Shown here in pieces: positions 59,663 through 64,000 of a DNA stretch of 64,000 nucleotides (position 1 is the stretch's first letter; each line of letters opens with the position of its first letter). Under the pieces are notes generated by a model. It saw nothing but the letters and a program-made list of their open reading frames with translations. It had not been told where the DNA came from and ran no database searches. This DNA is from Margaritispora aquatica (Eukaryota > Ascomycota > Leotiomycetes > Helotiales > Discinellaceae). The translations under genes and the position numbers were made by a program. The DNA is taken from NCBI GenBank assembly GCA_007644065.1, contig VJWN01000001.1:1440340-1504339 (forward strand), read 5' to 3'.

Positions 59663-60497
59663 AGTAAGTATATCAAACTCTCATTGATGTTTACCCCGCC
59701 CTCCCGTGTAACTCCTCCTCTCCTTGTCTAACTCTACGATATTTGCCTCAATGCCTTCAGAAAGAGCTCAATCCATTTCTTGTTTCATCCGCTAACCAAT
59801 TGATAGTGGGAAAAACCAATAAGTTCAATGATCGAGGTATGTTGATGCTCCTCGAACCTGTTCGAATCCTCTCCGTTTGCACCTTCACATCCATCCGAAG
59901 CACGACATGAATCTCACACTTCACGCCATTTTTGAAGCTCGATAACAATTCATGCTGACAATACGCAACTAGACCACGCCGGCCTCGCTGATGGTACTGC
60001 TCACCCAACTGAAGTAAGTTTGTTTTCTTGTTTGCTTGTTCTTTATCATCGCAGATTATTTCCTCAGTCAGCTAACCGCATAATCTACAGCACCTCCCAC
60101 GCTACTTCGCCAAGTCAGGCCATGTCGACGTTGATCCAAAGAAGACAAAGAAGAATGGTGCTGGCAAGGGTGGCTGGTTCGTAGTTATACACACATGGTA
60201 TTACATGCTTGATCCTAACAAACCAATAGGGGTGTCGAGGGCGAGGAAGTCCAAGACGAGGGTTTCAATATTGCCGGTGCTCGTCGCCGTTCCAACAGCA
60301 GCTCCTACACTGCCGGCCTGAAGGACTTCAAGACCAAGTTCGAACATGTCGAGAAAGAGCCTGTCTTCGAAGAGAATCTCCATGGCGTCCTTGAAGATGA
60401 CGAGGAGCTTCCTGCCGCTCGACGCATTAACACCGAAAGCTCCGATGGCAGTGTCGACAGTCTTGATGAGGATATCAAGCGTAAGCATAGTGTTTAG
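59663..60497 (+). CDS. Stf2/Tma10-like stress protein with start codon split by an intron
   Basis: Small hydrophilic protein resembling yeast Stf2/Tma10 (ATP-synthase-associated and desiccation-protective factors). Exons 59663 (single A of ATG), 59807..59836, 59973..60013, 60091..60176 and 60230..60497 give 141 aa. The start ATG is formed as A|TG across a 143 nt intron with GTAAGT donor, GCTAACC branch and GATAG acceptor; no other ATG precedes the conserved frame. The protein opens MGKTNKFNDRDHAGLADGTAHPTE, then HLPRYFAKSGHVDVDPKKTKKNGAGKGGWG, the family core (YF...G...KK...GAGKGGWG). Then come RRRSNSSSYT, LKDFKTKFEHVEKEPVF and an acidic tail. A GTAAGC donor at 60481 overlaps the last codons, so an alternative C-terminus is possible. 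Divergent from DRE2. Confidence 0.85.
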
Positions 60498-61042
60498 GTT
60501 GGTCGGCGTTCATAACATACATGGCTGCTCGTTTGCAAACGAACTATAGCGGCTGGCGTTCGTGTTGTCTGCTGGCGGATAGCAGATTTGCGTTGCAAGT
60601 TCCAATCACTACAGGTGATACGTATTCATGACAGCGATTACTGGCTTTTATCACCAGATGTACTTTAGCTACTACTCAAAGGCATAGAGAAATTGCCCAG
60701 TAACATTATTGTCGTTGGCTGCTGTGAAGTTGAGCAAATGAGACTCGAATTGTTGTAACATACGATACACTGCATTGACTTAATTGACGTCGACCTCGTA
60801 TGTTGTTGTCGTCATCTACAGTAGTTCCCAAAGCTTCGGGATCCATCTCATAGACGAGATTTCCAGAACACGCCGTCCCTTCGGGTGACAAGCTCAATCC
60901 GCTCGATTGCCGGAGCTAAAAATCCGGGGAAGCAAGGGATGAAGAAAGAACCCCCACCTTGATATATTCTAACATGTCAGTGCAAACCATTCCTCAAACA
61001 TCATCTTCTCAATATCTTCTCAATACCAAAAGTAGATAAAAA
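60498..61042. other. intergenic, Stf2-like gene to SDR
   Basis: 545 bp. May hold a further alternative exon of the Stf2-like gene starting after the TATAG at 60549 (open to a TAG at about 60669). Otherwise promoter of the SDR gene. Confidence 0.45.
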
Positions 61043-62823
61043 ATGCCATACGATTTGAAGGATCGAAATGTCTTGGTCACTGGCGGTTCTAGGTAAGTTT
61101 TTTTTTAGAGTTTCGATTCCTGCTTTAGTGAGGCATTGGGGTGGTTTCTTTACCCCTCACTAGGTCGCTAGGTCTCACTAGTCGGGTGTTGAACAACGCT
61201 CCCCGAGTAACAAGGCATGGATGGTTGGACGGTTGGATAGCCTAGATTATGTCTTTCTCATCGTTTCTACACGGCGTGTATATTCACGTTTTCTCATGAC
61301 TCTAGAGAAAGTGCAAGAGTGGACTGGAAAATGGAGATTCTCGATAGAAATCAACTTACTGAATCTAGCTAATGAATACGTGTGTCTCTCAAATTAGGGG
61401 CTTAGGCGAACTCATATGCTTGAAATTCGCAGCTCAAGGCTGCAATGTCGCCATCAATTACTGCAATAGCAAAGGCCGAGCGGATGGCGTGAAGGCCAAG
61501 TGCGAGAAGGAGGGGGTGAAGGTTGTGGTGATTCAGGGTGTGAGTTCTTTGTCTCAGTTGTTGGAGCTACTTTGGGATTACGCGAGCTCCAATTCTAACC
61601 CCAGAGATGTCTGGTATATGAGGTTTATGAGAGAGTGTGTGTGGGTGTGGGGAAATAAGTGTGTTAAAGGCAAGGAGGGTACGGAAGCGAGAATGAGGAC
61701 TTGCTAATCTAGGTGCTCGATGTGTAGGATATGGGTGTTGAAGCGGATTGTGTGAGGTTGGTGGAGGAGACGACAAGTGCGCTTGGTGGGTTGGATATTA
61801 TTATTTCGAATGCTGTAAGTTTCGTCACCACTACGAAATACACTTTGATGTTGGGAAGCACTGACATGTAGTAGGGATACACACGTTTCTCGACATTCTC
61901 AGATCTTTCTGCTCCTACTGATGAAGACTGGCAAGTACTTGTCTTCAATTTTATCAATCCAACCTGCCTCTCACTAATACCAGTTTGACCCTTACACCTC
62001 TCACTTCTTTTCTCCCTATCTCCTTCCATCCCCAACACTCGCCCAACACTAACCCTCCCTCTCCCCAAACAGGGACCTCACATTCGCCATCAACGTAAAA
62101 GCGCAGTCCTACCTCCTCCGCACTGCCCTCCCCACATTCACCGCCAACCCCCAAGGCGGCGTCTTCATCATCACCTCGTCCATCGCGGGCCGCATCACCG
62201 GCGGCAGCAGCATGCCCTACGCCGTGTCCAAGGCTGCGCAGCTGCACCTCATGCGCTGCATGGCTGCTACACAGGGCCCGAAAGTGAGGGTCAATGCTGT
62301 GTTGCCCGGGTTCTTGAGGACCGAGTGGGTATGTTGTTGATTTTTTCGTTGTTTCATTGTGTTGTTGGTAGGCTTGGGAGCTTGAAGAAGGTGGATGGGG
62401 TTTGTGGTGAGAGGGCTAGGAGATGGTTGTGAATATATGGAGAGAGAAATTAAGCTGATGACAAAATAGGGAGTCCAGTACTCAGAACAAGCCATCAAGG
62501 ACATGCAAGCAAAATCCTGGCTCGGTCAAGACGTGAGTGTGCCCTCTCTCTCTCTCTCTTACACTACAACTAAGCGAGAATCCGGAAGCGACCAACGCAG
62601 CTGACGAGAAAATAAATAGACCGACCTAGACGACTGCGCCCAAGCATTCGTAGATATCGCGAAAAATACCTCCATGACTGGGCAGAAGATCCAGGTTGGT
62701 ACGTAAATGTATTTCTTGACTTTAGAAGGCGGTGGTGATGGGAGATGGAGAAGGGTGTTGTGCGGTTATGTTTGGTGGCTAACGTGCACTACTTTAGACT
62801 CGGGACTTGGACAAAATGACTAG
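61043..62823 (+). CDS. short-chain dehydrogenase/reductase (classical SDR)
   Basis: NAD(P)-dependent oxidoreductase; the substrate is unknown. Eight exons: 61043..61092, 61398..61539, 61728..61814, 61875..61930, 62073..62328, 62470..62532, 62620..62698 and 62798..62823, giving 252 aa, the classical SDR size. Cofactor motif VTGGSRGLGELI (split by intron 1 after SR), VVIQGDMG, IIISNAG, catalytic Ser in ITSSIAG, catalytic YAVSKAA (Tyr/Lys), then VRVNAVLPGFLRTEW and the last short exon DSGLGQND. Asn114-type NVKAQSYL is present. Intron 4 (61931..62072) begins GCAAGT, a GC-AG intron; the TG|G split restores the Trp codon of DEDWDLTFAINV. Introns 1 and 2 are long (305 and 188 nt). Best hits would probably be fungal 3-oxoacyl-reductase-like SDRs. 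Confidence 0.9.
62544..62559. repeat. (CT)8 microsatellite inside SDR intron 6
   Basis: CT dinucleotide run directly after the intron donor; may serve as intronic pyrimidine tract. Confidence 0.9.
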
Positions 62824-63275
62824 ATACAGTGCTAATGATGATGGCGATGTGATGGCCGAGTATGCGGTTTCTGGAGCACTTGGAATGGAAATGAGGGAAA
62901 TGAGGGAAATGGATCTAAGGAAATGGAAATGATCTGATGTGTGACGTGGTGATTGAAGTACTGGCTTATTACTTCAAGTGCTGGGTTAACTATGAAATAG
63001 AGTGCGTACAGGCCGAACAACGTGGGTAGAATTAGTGAGTACTTGAAATGATGTAATGACATCCAAAACTTTTTTGATATTAAGCATTACGGGGGTGTTC
63101 TGTATCCCACTTCTAAGTAAGCACACCGACCGTCTACCTACCTTAGGTAGGTAAATCTCGGGTGTGTTGAACGCCGAGAAAATGCAAAATAACCCAATCT
63201 ATCCATCCATCCAACCGGTTGAAAAAATCGCCACCACATACCCAAGCGAGCCGAAAAAGGGGGTATCGCGCTCGC
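62824..63275. other. convergent 3' intergenic region with a palindrome
   Basis: Between the 3' ends of the SDR and ECT1 genes. Contains GGAAATGAGGGAAATGAGGGAAATGG tandem words (62885-62910) and the AGGTAGGT palindrome described separately. Confidence 0.5.
63135..63153. repeat. near-perfect palindrome TACCTACCTTAGGTAGGTA
   Basis: 19 bp inverted repeat, symmetric except at the centre; related ACCTACC/AGGTAGG words recur in other intergenic regions of the window. Confidence 0.85.
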
Positions 63276-64000
63276 TCACAACTCCAACTCCCTAACTCTC
63301 TGCTCAGCCTCCATCATCTCTCTCAACTTCTGGGCCTCCTCGCCGGCGACCTTGGCGCCCTTCTTGCGCTGCCTCTCCTCGTACGTCTCGCGACTCTTCA
63401 TGATCCTCTCGACGATCTGGGAGGCCGTCACGCTGGAGAAGTCGTGCTCGCCTAGCTGCTTGTAGATGCCCAACTCCTGGGCTGCGGCGTAGCGGGCGGT
63501 CGAGTTGTTGCGCGAGCTGGTGGACCCGTGGTAGACTGCGTCGGGGGTGCCCCAGGGCGTGGAGGCGAGAAAGGATTTCGTGGGGTTGTAGGGCGCGCCG
63601 AAGATGACGGAGTCGACGTACTATTTTTAGGGTTAGTGGTGTTGTGTGATGTGAGATTATGGAGGGTTGTGAATGGGTGGAGGGCAGTACCTTGCATTGC
63701 AGGACGCAGAGACCGCGCTCGTAGATGTTCATGATGGGGTAGTTGATCCCTTTGTATTTGTTGATCACCCTGTCCTCGTGGATACCAGCAACCACAAAAA
63801 CGGGACTATAGTCTTCGCCTTTCCCCACTCTTTCCTGAATGTTCTGCTCGCTGTACCAGCCTTCATCTCTAGCTAGCTTCTCTTCTGCCCCAATAACCTG
63901 TCGCAAAAACGCAATATGGCCAGAGGAGAACAGGTCAAAACCTCCTCCGATGTAGACAACACGCTGTCCCGGTTTTGGCTGCGACCCTTTACACAATGTG
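63276..64000 (-). CDS. ECT1: CTP:phosphoethanolamine cytidylyltransferase, C-terminal part (5'-partial)
   Basis: Makes CDP-ethanolamine in the Kennedy pathway of phosphatidylethanolamine synthesis. Exons (64000)..63691 and 63620..63276; the frame is open past the window edge, so the first catalytic half is missing. What is visible is the second cytidylyltransferase-like domain: RVVYIGGGFDLFSSGHIAFLRQV (HxGH-type nucleotide site with Ser for the first His, normal for the second Ect1 domain), then YSPVFVVAGIHEDRVINKYKG and PIMNIYERGLCVLQCKYVDSVIFGAPYNPTKSFL across a 70 nt intron. The C-terminal helix is basic and acidic (SRETYEERQRKKGAKVAGEEAQKLREMMEAEQ), also typical for fungal Ect1. Convergent with the SDR gene. 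Confidence 0.93.

Overview
The window is nuclear DNA of a filamentous ascomycete (Pezizomycotina). Genes are spaced 0.2-5 kb apart and carry mostly 45-60 nt introns with GTAAGT-type donors, CTAAC-like branch points and CAG/TAG acceptors. Gene content is fungal: a C2H2 factor with a fungal-specific regulatory domain, CCE1-type resolvase, Stf2-like stress protein, yapsin-like protease and Kre9-like secreted protein. A Leotiomycete (Helotiales-like) origin is my best guess but is inferred from general resemblance only. I found no prophage, CRISPR array, rRNA, intact tRNA or intact transposon.

Layout, left to right: RecQ helicase (5'-truncated, +); a conserved-looking unknown protein (+); glutathione reductase GLR1 (-); an orphan coiled-coil protein (+); membrane-anchored neutral ceramidase (-); splicing factor SPF27/Cwf7 (+); PKA regulatory subunit (-); a 3.9 kb divergent interval; a CBM48/AMPK-glycogen-binding-type protein with a 56-residue tandem repeat (+); a six-exon C2H2 transcription factor (-); a 3.1 kb gene-free stretch; Cys-Gly dipeptidase DUG1 (-); SKI8 WD-repeat (+); a small GPI-type secreted protein (+); mitochondrial Holliday-junction resolvase CCE1 (-); a large multi-pass membrane protein (-); a NOP15/NIFK-like nucleolar RRM protein (-); a compact survival-motor-neuron homologue SMN1 (+); a secreted cupredoxin (+); ketopantoate reductase (-); a 5.1 kb gene-poor block with an AT-rich, probably RIP-decayed segment; a GPI-type aspartic protease (+); a vacuolar-type amino-acid transporter (+); a Kre9/Knh1-like secreted protein (+); the Fe-S protein DRE2 (-); an Stf2/Tma10-like protein (+); a short-chain dehydrogenase (+); and the 3' half of ethanolamine-phosphate cytidylyltransferase ECT1 (-).

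There is no biosynthetic cluster or operon-like system. Loose functional themes are glutathione metabolism (GLR1 reduces GSSG; DUG1 hydrolyses Cys-Gly from GSH breakdown), RNA processing and decay (SPF27, SMN1, SKI8, NOP15-like) and secreted or cell-wall proteins. Many neighbours are divergent or tail-to-tail pairs, some very close (DRE2/Kre9-like 169 bp, CCE1/GPI protein 276 bp).

The most unusual features are in gene architecture. In the Stf2-like gene the start codon itself is split by an intron (A|TG). In SKI8 the first coding exon is the ATG alone. The SDR gene has a GC-AG intron. The Kre9-like gene needs a 32 nt intron. The C2H2 factor has two candidate donors 6 nt apart that change the spacing of its first zinc finger. 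Exon models were derived by hand from reading frames, splice consensus and recalled family sequences; none has been tested against transcripts.
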